Shown: positions 1-11,287 of the stretch, piece by piece | Numbering within the stretch: position 1 is the stretch's first letter | Layout: each line of letters starts with the position of its first letter | Assembly (NCBI GenBank): GCA_963920575.1 | Contig: OY986968.1 | Span: 1,193,001 to 1,257,000, forward strand | Source: Narthecium ossifragum | Lineage: Eukaryota; Streptophyta; Magnoliopsida; Dioscoreales; Nartheciaceae | Direction: 5' to 3' | DNA: 64,000 bases | The notes under the pieces: generated by a model | What the model saw: only the letters and a program-made list of their open reading frames with translations | What the model was told of the DNA's origin: nothing | The model's database searches: none | Made by a program: the position numbers and the translations under genes

Positions 1-2085
1 TTACATCTTATTAGGAGATCCAGGTGAGCGTGCACACTTGGACGGATTAAAGTGCTTAAGATTAAGACGTAACATGGAGTTATATTTTTATCTTGCGTTA
101 TGTAATTTCAAGTTATGGGTTACTGGGGTGGCATTATAAAAATGAATGGTTACGCTGTCGTTGTTGTGACGCTGATGTGGTTACAGGGAGGCATATTCTC
201 GTAGATATTTTTAATACATATGTTTTTTTTAATATTATTTTATTAAAATAATATTATTTTAAAAAAATTGCTAAGCTAATGGTTTTAGTCGGGTCCTTTA
301 GCCAGAAATTGTGGTCCGAGTCTCTTAAATCCAATCAATATCAGTAAGCAAATCTCTGGAAGTAGTGGTTTCTATGTGGGCCCGATAACCCATTAACCCG
401 ATTCGCTTTTTATGTTGAAAATTCCAATCCTAGAGTAGGATTCGAATCTCTTATTGGATTCCTATTTGGATCCGTATACCAGAATACACATGCTTGGCAG
501 ATTCCAAAATTTTATCGGATCCAGGTTCGAGTTCATAGAGGATCCGACCCGTATATGATCCGCTGAGAACCCTAACTCCTCTGGCTCTGTGTAGACTGGC
601 CTCTATATATGTTATGCGCCGACCCATCCCAGAACCCTGGCCGGCACTTCCTTTTGCATTTCTCTTTTGATTTTTGCTTTGGTTTCTTTCTTTTGAAGAG
701 GTTGCGATGATGGATTTCTCGTTAATCCGATGGATATCCATGGATGTCTTTGAGGATAACTTCGATTCCATTCATATTCGATTTCTGAGCACCTCCTCTT
801 CTTTGATCCATATGATTTTTTTTTGGTTATTTTATATATTTGATGGTTGTAAAATTTTTAAATTAGTTTGAACTCACAAGAAAGAACAGTTTTGTTTTTC
901 AGATTCTATTAGAACAAATTATTTATTAAAAATTGAAAATAAAACTTAAGGTATCTTAGATAGAGGATTCAGATCCCTTTCATGTCTGCTCATCAAATTT
1001 TGATTGTGAAGCTAGCTATGACTCACACTTTCGAAATGGTTTTATCTTCTCATAGAAAAAAGGTTATAACTTTAGTCACTACTACTTTTTTTTGAACAAT
1101 TATGGCCAGTTAAAACCGGACTACCCTACAAGCAGTTCATGCACAAAAAGAAGGGCCAAAATGGCCACTCTCCTCCTCTACTCTACCTACACACATAATA
1201 GAGGAGGACACATCCCCAAACAAACCAGACAAAGACCTAGCCAATGGTTCACGCAAGGTGCCTTCTTTATCTAATTTCGTTGAAACCTTGTAGCCTCCCC
1301 GATCCTCCTCTCTAATCTCTCACAGGCATTACATACAAATATACATTAAAAAAAACATATAAATATAAAATCCAGAAGCTGTATTTATCTATTATATAAG
1401 ATCATATTTTATGAATCATAATCTGATTTATATATTTTCTTATCGTCGAGAGAGGAGGACATGTGACATTTCTCACATGTGACAGCTGAGTCCTCAAAGA
1501 AAAAGGAGAGAGAGACAGTTGAGTCATAAAGAGGAGAAGGAGAGATAGGCGATGGGGGTGGGTTGTTAGGGGTAGTGTATATATGTTCTCATCTCAACTT
1601 ATATGCAAGATAATCATAAATTGGGTTTTTTAACCCTCGGATTTAACTAATTAAAAAAAAAAATCTCAACTTATATGCAAGATAACCATAAAACTGGATT
1701 TTTATTTTGATTTTCTCCATTTCATCCTTATGATTCAAAAAAGAAACCAGACAGATTGATGGATCTTGACATGGGTATTTGAGGTCCTTTCAGTATCATC
1801 TCAATTATCAACCACTCATCAGTTCTGACTTCTAATTTATATTGGTAAACCACCAAGTATTATGATCTGATGAAAGATTCTGTACTAAGAAATTATAATT
1901 AACAGCAGTCATTAGATTGTTAAAAAAAAGAATCCAGTACTTTCTTGTTGGCCAGGATGCTTCCCGTTTTGGTTTGAAACCCCTGAGAAGTTACTGAGAC
2001 GTATACCAATCCTAAACTCGAAAACAACCCAGAATGCCCAACAAAGAATTAGATGCAAACCTCTTTCCATGGATTTCTTGTCCTA
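1..2085. other. AT-rich intergenic region upstream of the first gene
   Basis: No coding gene is supported here; open frames are short and resemble nothing I recognise. Visible structure includes an AT-only inverted repeat near 228-255, a Helitron-like 5' start (A|TCTATTATATAAG) at 1388, and a short direct duplication of a segment beginning ctcaacttatatgcaaga at about 1594 and 1662. A small hairpin built on cacatgtgac lies near 1460-1490. The last ~90 bases before 2190 hold the promoter and leader of the next gene. Confidence 0.6.
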
Positions 2086-2097
2086 AAGACTTGACAC

Positions 2098-2104
2098 TAT
2101 AAAT
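2098..2104 (+). promoter_or_regulatory. TATA box of the proline-rich protein gene
   Basis: TATAAAT lies 92 bases upstream of the ATG at 2190, which would put the transcription start near 2130 with a leader of about 60 bases. Position and sequence fit a plant core promoter; no transcript evidence is available. Confidence 0.55.
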
Positions 2105-2189
2105 CTCCATAATGCACGGTTCATGAATCAAACCCATGCTCAAACTTCCACCACAACAATCTTCTTGAGAGAAACAACAACACAGCACT

Positions 2190-4052
2190 ATGGCCATGTC
2201 CAACCAATCCGGCAGGCCGCAACCAGCATTCCGGTTGTGGTTCCCGAACTGGCCTGACCGTAGTCAACGTCAACAGGCCCCGAGACTCCCTGCCCGGCGG
2301 CCAACACCCCAAACTCTGGCGCCACCGCCACCTCCACCACAGCCTCCAGCCCAGGTACCACCAACCCCTTCTCAGGCTCCGCAGAAACCTCCATCACCTT
2401 CGCGGGCGGCACCAGTGTCACCCCCTCCAACCCAGTCTCTATCTCCTTCTAGTCGAAGACTCCCGTCTCCGTCTCCGTCTCCGTCTCGCAGACTATCTCA
2501 GCCTGCAAAGACATCTCCACAGCAGCCATCACCGTCACGTTCACCCGTCCAGTCCCCCTCGCCATCCAGAGCAGCTGCACAAGCACAACCGGCAAGCCCG
2601 GGGAGCTCTCAGCCCTCACAGCCATCTCGAATAGATTCAAAGAGGCGTTCAGAGGCTCCGAAAGGCTCTAGATCCCCGTCTCCATCTCAGGCTACTCCCT
2701 CTCGACCAAATTCGCCATCTCCCCAGCGGGAGACGGCCACCGTCGACAATGTACCTGATCAGCCACCGCCTTCTCCGGCCATCCCGCAACCTGAAGACCA
2801 GCCTGAAACCACATTGCCACAAACACAAAATACCATTCTTAGCCAACCAGTTCCTAGCCTACCTATGCAAGAAAACCAGCCTCGAGAAGATGTAGAGCCC
2901 AAGCCAATGTCTTCTGATATCCTTGAGAAACAAACCCCAGGAGAGCGTACGAGTGATGCTTCTAAACAGCCCACAGTCCCTGAGAGTGAGCCTGGAGAGA
3001 TTAGAGGAGGAAAACCTGAAACAAAACCTCGAATGGAACAACAAATAGAGCCTTCAACACTGCCTAAATTCGATGAAAAACTAGAGCAAACAATAGAAGA
3101 GAAACCTAAAATAAGCTCTGATCTTGAGAGAGAGATGAAACCTAGCAAAATAGTATCTGAACAAGTTCAAGACAATGAAAAGCCCGAGATAAAACCAGCA
3201 ACACAGGAATCCAAGAAGCCAAAGGAGTCGACTGAAGAAATCGACACAACAACAGCAGTGTCTCATCCAGATAGAAGTGAGCTTATTACGGAAATGAGAA
3301 TCTCAACTCGAAAACAGTCAAAGGAAGACGATGGTGACGAGGACAAACCAGCAAGAAATGGGCCCAAGGAGAAAGAGAGCAGGATACCCATTTCAAGCAT
3401 TCCAAGATCTTCTCCCTGTGGAGAGCGAACCACATTCCAGGCAGAGATCAAAGACGGCATCTCAAAGTTGGTCAAGAAGCTCAAAGTTGGAGACCCAAAT
3501 CATCAGCTAGGGAATGGAAATGGGGTAACTATCATTACCTTAGCCGGCGAAAACAGAGGAGCAACCATGGTCATAGGTCATGATGCGATGAACAACGATG
3601 AAAGCTTCACCAACAATCACAGAGGCAACAAGCTAAACGAAGAGAAAGTTAGGAACAACAGTCATACAGCTGATGGAAATTCTGCAATCAATACTAACAT
3701 CAACAGCAACGTGCAGAGCATCAACAACTCTCTCCTGCATGAGAGTTCCTGCTGCGAAACAGACCCAGGTGTTCACTGGGTTTTTTCAAACAAACCAGTG
3801 GCGGCTATCAAAATCAAGGGAAAGCCGGAACAACCGGCAATGTCGAAGACTGCTACAAGCAATGCCCCAGCTCAGAAGCTCACATACAACCCGAACGTCA
3901 AAAGACGGTGCCTAAGAGCACTTTTCCTGGAATCAAGTGACAGTGACCAAGATAATCCTCAGAAGCCTCGGCGCCATGGGTGCCGGTATAGTTGTAATGA
4001 CAAAAAGATTGCTAGGGCTGATCATGATCATGAAGGAACATCCGCAATGTGA
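2190..4052 (+). CDS. Proline/serine-rich protein with conserved plant C-terminal region
   Basis: A single uninterrupted 620-codon frame. Residues ~30-200 are a Pro/Ser/Arg-rich low-complexity region with SPSPSR-type repeats. Residues ~200-390 are rich in Glu, Lys and Pro. A more ordinary folded-looking part follows: a TTFQAEIKDG segment at ~413-430, an ITLAGENRGA motif, a NINSNVQSINNS motif near 504 and a basic, Cys-containing tail (RCLRALFLESSDSDQDN, then RRHGCRY) from ~568. I recall this C-terminal set of motifs from plant proteins usually labelled extensin-like or proline-rich, with no established function; this is memory, not a search. There is no signal peptide, so a secreted extensin role is unlikely despite the composition. 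The ATG at 2190 is chosen because a TATA box lies 92 bases upstream. The gene converges on the tubby-like gene at 4392. Confidence 0.85.
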   Translation: MAMSNQSGRPQPAFRLWFPNWPDRSQRQQAPRLPARRPTPQTLAPPPPPPQPPAQVPPTPSQAPQKPPSPSRAAPVSPPPTQSLSPSSRRLPSPSPSPSRRLSQPAKTSPQQPSPSRSPVQSPSPSRAAAQAQPASPGSSQPSQPSRIDSKRRSEAPKGSRSPSPSQATPSRPNSPSPQRETATVDNVPDQPPPSPAIPQPEDQPETTLPQTQNTILSQPVPSLPMQENQPREDVEPKPMSSDILEKQTPGERTSDASKQPTVPESEPGEIRGGKPETKPRMEQQIEPSTLPKFDEKLEQTIEEKPKISSDLEREMKPSKIVSEQVQDNEKPEIKPATQESKKPKESTEEIDTTTAVSHPDRSELITEMRISTRKQSKEDDGDEDKPARNGPKEKESRIPISSIPRSSPCGERTTFQAEIKDGISKLVKKLKVGDPNHQLGNGNGVTIITLAGENRGATMVIGHDAMNNDESFTNNHRGNKLNEEKVRNNSHTADGNSAINTNINSNVQSINNSLLHESSCCETDPGVHWVFSNKPVAAIKIKGKPEQPAMSKTATSNAPAQKLTYNPNVKRRCLRALFLESSDSDQDNPQKPRRHGCRYSCNDKKIARADHDHEGTSAM

Positions 4053-4391
4053 ACAACAAAAAGGCACAGCATAATTTATAATGTCAGCAACTATGTAATA
4101 AATCGAATGAAAAATAATAGTGTGAGCTATTTTAGCATGTTTCTGCATAAGTTAAGCTTTCATGATTGAAAAATGTATGTTTCGAGCATTGCACTACGTT
4201 TGAAATCCATAACTTATCCAAGTTTGAGTTTGATACGTTTGACTGAGTTTGATACGTTTGACTGCTGCAAATTTGAACAATTTGAAGGATCACAAACAGC
4301 CTCTGTTACAAGCACATGAAAGATCCATTGGTAACTCGCTTTTGCAGAAGATGTAGACATTCTTGATGATGTAAATCTTCCAAGATGTTGT
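4053..4391. other. Convergent intergenic spacer
   Basis: This 339-base AT-rich spacer lies between two stop codons that face each other, and should hold both 3' untranslated regions. A small direct duplication (gagtttgatacgtttgac, twice) lies at about 4226-4262. Nothing else stands out. Confidence 0.6.
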
Positions 4392-6878
4392 TTATTCACA
4401 TGCTGGCTTTGTGTCGAAGCTGCTCAAGCAGATGGCAAATGCCTGGAATGCAGAGAGCGGATAACGGTAATCCATGGTGAAGATATCCTTCCCTATTTTC
4501 CCGAACTGAAGTATGACCTTCTCCTGCTCAGCTAAGGAAACCTGGTGAGAGGGATCCACAGCAGCCACGAGCTGGAAATTCTTCACTGAGGCTACGGTTA
4601 CTCGGCCTTTGAAGTTAAGGCACCAGCACTGAAGCTGCTCATGCCACCTAGGGGCCTTGTTCTTTAGAACCAATGGCTCACCAGGGGCCTGAACCGGTGC
4701 TGGTGGCTCAGTTAGACTCGTAGATGAAAACTCTATGATTGGATCCTTTCCTTTGACACTTCTTGGAGAAGAAAACTGCTCATCAGGAGAGTTAACAAAT
4801 GTTGTTGGCGTCGGAGCTGATCCACCATCTTGAATAGCCGAGACTGGAATGGAGTGCACGGTGCACTGCATTCTCCTCGGACCTCGGGTTCTAAGGACAT
4901 TTAGCTCATAAGCAATGGTCGCAATATTGTAATTCCCTGCCGGTAATCTTGGTGAAACCTGCTTTGAATGAATCCTTCGACTTGAACGGCTGCTTGATTG
5001 TACTTGGGCGTCATATGGAGGTTGGCTATCGTAAATGGTGAACTTGGTGCCAAGAAAGTTTGCCCTGGTTAAGCTCCCAAAAGTTCTGTCAGATGCTAGA
5101 AAAGAGATGGCAGTTAACACATTTATCTTATATGAATACGGGAAAACTTGCCTCAGCTTTCCAATGTAGGTACTGCTAGCTCGAGAGAAATCATCTGAGG
5201 ACAATGAGATCACAAAGTCTGTACAGGTTGCACGCCTGATTTTGCGGGCTGCAAGCAGAAGTTTGTCATTCTCCCCCTGCAAAGCTGCAATTCAACAAAG
5301 CTATCGGTATTAGTAAACCCATGCAGCAGTCCATATATACGTATAAATACACTCCTATTCAAAAGGCGTTAAGCAGTTGAGGTGTCCACAGACTACAGTC
5401 GCCCATCAAAACAATAGCTTGTTTTGGAAAGAATTGCAAAAATTGTCATCTTGGTCAGGGTTTTCTTTGAGTGATAGACCCAATGATAGAGCTAAAAAGA
5501 AGGATATCAAATGCTTAATCATATACATAATGAGATAACCACAGCAAACCCTGACATCAAACATAAGAAGTCATTAATTACTTTTGACAACAGGCTCTGT
5601 TGTATCACAGAAATCTGGGGGATAGATAATAGATTCAGCAAATAATTAGAAGGATGTCCGAGCATGTCAAGAAACAAGTGCCCAGAAAAGAATCATCTTT
5701 GACCACTCAATAACAGTGTAATTTTCTAAATCTTTGGACCCCACAAAAATGTGCTGAAAGAAAGACACCTCCTATCCAGCATTAAACTACAAAAAATCGG
5801 AGCAAAGAACTACACCACATTTTCCTTAGCTTGGTCCACTGCAAATCATTTTCCTACCTTTGCATTATATGGCATCTCAAAGTTGATGCTCCACTATCTC
5901 TTTGCCTAGGACATGTCATTGCTCAAAGAACTGAATTACATAACAATGACTCAACTGCGCCATACATTAGCAAATGCAACAATGACTAAGAAAAACCTAA
6001 AGATTTGCAGCCTTTGATCTGCAAGATTACCAGGTATAAAAGGCAATCAGGCAACAAGAGAGTAGGTTATTCTTGTTTATGCAATATAGACCACTCAAAC
6101 AAGGTTCCTTCAACATCTCTCTCATGAAGAAGTCCTATTTCTTTAACCTAAGAGAAAATATGTATAGTGGCAATTAAAATTAAAAGACAAGCATGGAATT
6201 TGCATAGCAATGGATCACCTGGGCTCAGCCCCCAGTACAGCCAATAGGTGGAGGTTGCTCGTTCCCTCCTGATGAAACACTGAATTGGAGAATCTCTTGG
6301 CCCCGGCTATCATCAAACAAGAAATCCATCAAAGACAATTCAAGACTTTTATAAATAGAAACAGATCCATTTCCCACAAACTACTCAACAGTGACACAAC
6401 CCAAACATCAACAAAGAAGTCTAAGAGATTCAGCACAAACCCAATACACATAATGCACTATACTGCAATGAATAAGAGAAATGGAGCACAAATTTATTCT
6501 GACACAATTAGCAATGGTGGCAACCTGCTTGAGGGAGATTGGGAAAGTGATGCGGCGGCACTGCTCCGGCGTCTTGACGACCTCCCTCGTGATCTCCCGC
6601 CACAACCGGCAGACCGAGGCGCACACTACCACATTGCGGCGAGCGGGCCAATTACAATCGCTTGCCTCCACCCGCTGCACCACATCCAGCAGCAGCTCTG
6701 GCGGCAGGCTCGCCCACCGTCCCTGCGGCCTCTCTTCCTCTTCTTGCTGCCGGTGCGAGAGCTGGTGGGCCCATGCCGCCCGCCCGGACCTCCCCTCCAC
6801 CTCCCCTCCTCCCCGTGACATGCTCCCAATCCCATCTCTCATCTCCCGAAGCTCTCGGACTATGCTTTTGAAGGACAT
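4392..6878 (-). CDS. Tubby-like F-box protein
   Basis: Four coding exons on the minus strand: 6525-6878, 6219-6306, 5152-5284 and 4392-5064, total 1248 nt, 415 residues. The start [10 protein letters not shown] matches the conserved N-terminus of plant tubby-like proteins. An F-box ([16 protein letters not shown] to VCRLWREI) spans ~54-100. The tubby domain fills the rest: exon 2 encodes [20 protein letters not shown] followed by WLYWGLSP, and later hallmarks are [38 protein letters not shown] and the terminal [15 protein letters not shown]. In this family the F-box recruits an SCF ubiquitin ligase through Skp1, and the tubby domain binds membrane phosphoinositides. The third intron (5065-5151, 87 nt) has a GC donor (GAG|GCAAGT) and leaves the frame open if retained. 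The donor after exon 1 is CAG|GTTGCC and after exon 2 AG|GTGATC. The first intron is short and the second about 930 bases. Confidence 0.95.
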
Positions 6879-8250
6879 CTCTCTAGCACTCCTTTTAATT
6901 TTGGATTTTAGACCACCAAATGCAAAATCTTGAACAGTTTGGAGGAATGGGTTGTGGTTGGAGATATAGAAAATCCACAGAAGTTTGGGTTTTGGGCGTT
7001 CAAAGCCTTGGATCTGAAGGAAATGGGGATGTGGATAGGACTGGAATCCAGGATAGAAGAGGGAAAAGATGGAATTTTTTTCTTTTGCACTTTATTAACT
7101 CAAAAGATAGGATTTTGGAGAGAATTCTAATCAATGCTGCAAATGGGTATATGAGATTACGCCCTCGGATCAGCAAATGTTCAAATTTGGACAAATTGGA
7201 CAAAAATGTGTGAGCTGAAAGCCTCGAAATTATTCAAAAATTGGGCCTTTTTCTTGGAATCGATGTATCCAAATGAAGGGTTTGGAGAGATTGTCACACA
7301 TTCTAGTATGGGTGTATGAAATCTTTTACAAGGAAACTTTTTTCCTGCCTTTCCTACATGGGATAATAAAACCCAACTCTCCAAAAAGCAATGAACAGCA
7401 TAAATTTCGCGAATCACGTGAAAAGGGCGAAAGGAAAGGAGCCAGGCATGTGGGTTTCCTATATTCTTCTTAAAAAAAATTCAGAACTTTTACAATTGGA
7501 TCTAACGAGGGAAATCAAAAACCCCAAAAGCGAGATCTCCGGAGAGAACACAAACTTGGTTTATTCCCCAAATTCTTGCCACAAAAGAAAAAGATGGAGA
7601 CAAAAAAAAATTGAAATCTGTCTCTCTCCGAAGGGAAGAGGACAACTGAGACAAGAACGATAGGAAATGATCAAGGCAAAAGATGGAAAAATCCGAACTC
7701 CCCCCCCCCCCCCCCCCCAATTCAACCACTTCCGAGCTCTGATCAGATGAAAATGGGACAATGTGGATAGAGAGAGAGAGAGGAGAGGGGATTGGATCCC
7801 CAAAAAAATCCTATTTTTATTTCAAATGAAGGATTCCAAGGATACCCATCTCCTCCTTCTCCCTCTCTCCGCCTCTCTCTCCCCTCTCCGCTCCTCTCTT
7901 CCCGAAATGCCCCCACTCTCCGAAAAAGCTCCTCCCTCCCCTCCTATGGAAACTCCTATATTCGCCGCCGCCGCCGCCGCCGCCATACCATGCTTCTCAG
8001 ATCTCAAACTCCTCCCATTCCTCCCAAAAAGAGAGGAAACTAAAAAAAAAGAACACTTTGATTTGGTTTGAAAGCTGAAACTAGAACCAAATCTCCATCT
8101 CTCTCTACATGGCTTCTCTCTGGCAAATGCTTAATAAAGGAGAGCTGCCAGCACTCTTTCCATATAATAATCCTTGAAATGTAGAGAGAGAAAGTTAGGA
8201 GTTTTCTTTTAACAGTATGCATGTTTGAGCATGCCAAAAAGCACATTCCT
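6879..8250 (-). promoter_or_regulatory. Upstream/leader region of the tubby-like gene
   Basis: Purine/pyrimidine-skewed DNA upstream of the start at 6878. It has a 19-base C run (7700-7718), GA-rich and CT-rich stretches (7767-7790, 7850-7900) and a CCG trinucleotide tract (~7963-7983). Such tracts are common in plant 5' untranslated regions, and many tubby-like genes have a leader intron, but I cannot place a transcription start. Open frames here are low-complexity shadows. Confidence 0.4.
7700..7718. repeat. Homopolymer C tract
   Basis: Nineteen consecutive C residues in the leader region of the tubby-like gene. Length may be unreliable because sequencing miscounts such runs. Confidence 0.9.
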
Positions 8251-9515
8251 TTTTCTCAGACATCAATCTTAAGAGGAAATGGAAGAATTAATATGGAAAG
8301 AAAAGTTGGAAAATATATCTTAAAAAAGGTTGAGGATAAGGTTGTGACATGGAAGAGAATACTAGATTAATGTAGAAAATTATTATTCTGGCCAACAAAG
8401 TGTTAAAACAACATATTTTATAATTTTTTTAGCAATCTTAAATGTTAAATATTTTTCAAGCCAAACCAATCTAACTTTAGTGGAAGATACGTCTAATTCC
8501 AGGATATGATGGTAATAAGTATTTCAAAATAGTTATTTTGTACGTATTTTTTAACATATTGGAGGGAAAAATTTTGAGAGAAGTTTTGTGAATAGCTTAT
8601 GTAGATTTTTCTCTGCTACCCGTTTGATATGGGGTTAGAAAAAATGAGATTAAGAGGGGATAGGGTTAGATGGGGTTAGAAAAAGTTAATTTAAGGAATT
8701 AGGGTAAGAAAAAATAGAGTAATGGTGGTATGTGGAATACGAATAATCCCGTAATCATTACTCTTGATTTTGGGGGTAAAAATTGAGCATAAAAGAGGAT
8801 AAAGCAGGATTATCCCCTTTATTTCTCGACCAAACGAGAGCACAACTAAATCTTATAGCATAACTAGTACTCACATGTGCCCCTGACACAGTTTTTAGTT
8901 ATTACTAATATAAAATTTTAACAAACTCCTTGTAATTTGTCTGGTTAGACGGCTGTGTTGACCCGTAGGTGGTTCAGGGTTCGAAAATTCGTCGTAGCTT
9001 TTTGTTCACTGTCACCATAAAACATAGCTAATAAAATATAAAAATATTATAAGTCTAACTTAGGGTATATAAAATAACATATAAGTCTTAGCATAAGATA
9101 ATATTAATAGAACTTATGTTGATTTGAATTAATATATGTTTATATAAAGCAAACTTAGAAAATATATATAAAGAAACTTAAGGAATATGAATTAATATAA
9201 ATTTAACCGTTATTACTTATGAGATTGGTTTTAACATTTTACTGATATTCTAATTTATGACAGTAATAACAGAGACACCACCACATGGGGATCATTTGAT
9301 GTCACCTGCACTCCTCTGCGAGAAAAATGGTTTCAAAAGAGTCAAGGATCTCGGCACTCTACTGTGGCCATTCATTGTACGAAACACCACCACATCATGT
9401 CTGACACCGAAGCATGCATGTATGTAACGGTGGCAACCATATTGCATGCGGAGATACCAAGTCCTTCTTCTTGAAAGTACCATTCAAACCGGATCATGTT
9501 ACCTCTAAAATAATA
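8251..9515. other. AT-rich intergenic region with small-element remnants
   Basis: No gene seen. A segment at about 8625-8840 begins with cccgtttgatatggggttag and ends near ccaaacgag, with GGGGTTAG-type internal repeats, and may be a degraded inverted-repeat transposon. A tRNA-like SINE candidate lies at 8938-9010. The rest is AT-rich, including repeated aacttaggaatat-type sequence at 9050-9210 that resembles text near 26190-26250. Confidence 0.5.
8938..9010 (+). mobile_element. Possible tRNA-derived SINE fragment
   Basis: TGGTTAGACGG fits an RNA polymerase III A box, and GGTTCGAAAATTC about 30 bases later resembles a B box. A short T run follows. No acceptor-stem pairing or target duplication was found, so this is a tRNA-like promoter relic at best. 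Confidence 0.3.
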
Positions 9516-9524
9516 AAATAAAAA

Positions 9525-9849
9525 GGCTAAATTATGTATTAATATCATGTAGCTTTGGTTAACTTTTTATATAGTTTCTGAACTTCAATTTCATGACATT
9601 GAGTTCATCGATTTTATTTTTGATTCTCATGTGGGCCTCCACCCCAATTTCCGTCATCTAACTAACGGCAAAAGGGGTCACGTGCGGCGCACGTGACCCC
9701 TTTTGCCGTTAGTTAGATGACGAAAATTGGGGTGGAGGCCCACATGAGAACCAAAAACAAAATCGAGAGACTCAATGTCACGAAATTGAAGTTCAGGGAC
9801 CATATAAAAAGTTGACCAAAACTACAGGGTACTAATACATAATTTAGCC
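9525..9849. mobile_element. Foldback Mutator-like MITE with 9-bp target duplication
   Basis: A 325-bp near-perfect palindrome centred on position 9687. It starts ggctaaattatgtatta and ends taatacataatttagcc, and the middle reads cacgtgc-ggc-gcacgtg. The left flank (9516-9524) and right flank (9850-9858) are both aaataaaaa, a 9-bp duplication of the length made by Mutator-like transposases. It encodes no protein and would depend on a transposase elsewhere. The near-complete symmetry suggests a fairly recent insertion. Confidence 0.88.
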
Positions 9850-9864
9850 AAATAAAAAAGGACA

Positions 9865-10059
9865 TCATCCTTATATAACAGGATGGTTAAGAAGTTAATC
9901 TTTGGTTTATCCTAGCTGGCGTCCTACGTGGCAGATATATCTTATGTGGCTGCTGATGTGGAGGGGTAATAGTGGGGGAGGGGGGAATTATGAGGGATTA
10001 GTGGGGAGTTATGAGGGGAGATGGTGGTTACCCTGCCAAGTGGCATGGGACCCTACTAG
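9865..10059 (+). mobile_element. Short non-autonomous Helitron
   Basis: Begins TCATCCTTATATAACAGGATG after an A, and ends with a small hairpin (tgccaagtggca), a ten-base spacer and CTAG before a T. This is the Helitron rule: 5' TC, 3' hairpin plus CTRR, insertion between A and T. A second copy with matching ends lies at 24983-25228. The 195-bp element carries no gene. Confidence 0.78.
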
Positions 10060-11018
10060 TCTATTATATATTATCGGGGGGCGTCCTATCATACGGATAG
10101 GATGCACCGGTCCAAGTTAAGTTTGAGTACATCAGACACTCCAGATGAGCCACGTTACATGATTCTCTTCTCCCCTGCTTCCTCGATCCACTTCTTCCAC
10201 CCCGCACTCATCCGTCCCGTCTTGCCAACCGCCTACCTCTCTTTCACCACTTCTCCTTCCATACGCTCCTCTCTACCCTCTTGCCGACCATCTCTTTTCG
10301 CCCTTGCTCTCAATTCCTCCTCTCGAAGGATAATCTGTTTCTTGGAGGACGATAGGGGTAGCGGGCGGCGATTCAAGAAGTTGAAGGATGCCGAGGTTGA
10401 CTACGGACGGGCTCGATGGAGACGACGCGGCTACCATGGAGGATGAAAGAGTCATGGAAGTGGGCGGGGATGGATCTCACTTCAACCATGCCAAATGCCC
10501 CATGAAAGGAAGAAAAGTTTAATTGTTGAAATTTACATCCTCTTTTAACTTAATTTTATCCCTCTCATAGGTGGGTTTATTCCTGACTTCCCAACGTGTA
10601 CATAATGAAGTAAATCATTTAGATTTTTGATGTAACCTACCACGCCGTCTCACATGTTGTGACGAGCATGGATTCCAACTCTAACAAATCCTTATTTTTA
10701 TATGAATTTAGACACCATTGACATTATAACGCCAAAGTAATAATTTTGTAATTTTACAATTGTAATTTTATAAATCATGTACGAAGCTCCATCTTTGGCA
10801 AAAATGAGGAGGAAAGTAAGATTTTTTTTTTCAAAGTATCTCAACATTAACCAAAAAAGTGCACAATGGGAAGGTTTAATGATCTCATCTTACTCTACCA
10901 AGTGTCAGCAAAACATTCTCTGCTTCACAAGAATCAAAGAAGGGGGTGGGGGGGGGGGGGGGGGGGGCAAGAGCTGAAAGATAAGTCATCTCCACATCCA
11001 GAATCTCAGTTGGCCAAG
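10060..11018. other. Intergenic DNA starting with a Helitron-like 5' end
   Basis: Starts TCTATTATATATTATC immediately after the CTAG end of the preceding Helitron and resembles the start of the element at 50825. A matching 3' end was not found. Open frames at 10102-10446 are low-complexity and have no recognisable domain. A 20-base G run lies at 10948-10967. Confidence 0.45.
10948..10967. repeat. Homopolymer G tract
   Basis: Twenty consecutive G residues preceded by GGGGGT. Such a run can form G-quadruplex structures and is also prone to sequencing length error. Confidence 0.9.
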
Positions 11019-11032
11019 TTTCTGGCCACCTT

Positions 11033-11273
11033 TTAGGATTTGGACCCCGGAGATAGAGGGACTAGTTACATAGATTTGACTTCAGATCTCGTCAATGGGG
11101 TCGGTCATGTTTTGGGCGATACCAAGGGAGGAGAATATTATTGTTGATGGTATAGCCCGGTCGTGACGTTCCTCCGGAGTGTATTTTGTTTGGCACCCGG
11201 AGGACGGTCGACTGGTGCTAGATCATGTTTTGTAGTCCACTAGTTGTTTCAGGCTCAGCTCATAAAAAAAAAA
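11033..11273 (+). mobile_element. 5'-truncated LINE with poly(A) tail and target duplication
   Basis: A ~240-bp insert ending in an A tract. Flanks are tttctggccacctt (11019-11032) and tttctggtcacctt (11274-11287), a 14-bp duplication with one mismatch. Inside, one frame reads SFWAIPREENIIVDGIARS then stop (~11106-11166), the usual C-terminal end of the RNase H domain of plant LINE polyproteins. Extreme 5' truncation is typical of target-primed reverse transcription. Confidence 0.82.
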
Positions 11274-11287
11274 TTTCTGGTCACCTT

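Noticed and set aside
2759..3148. 129-codon minus frame
   Set aside because: Shadow of the proline-rich protein gene on the plus strand.
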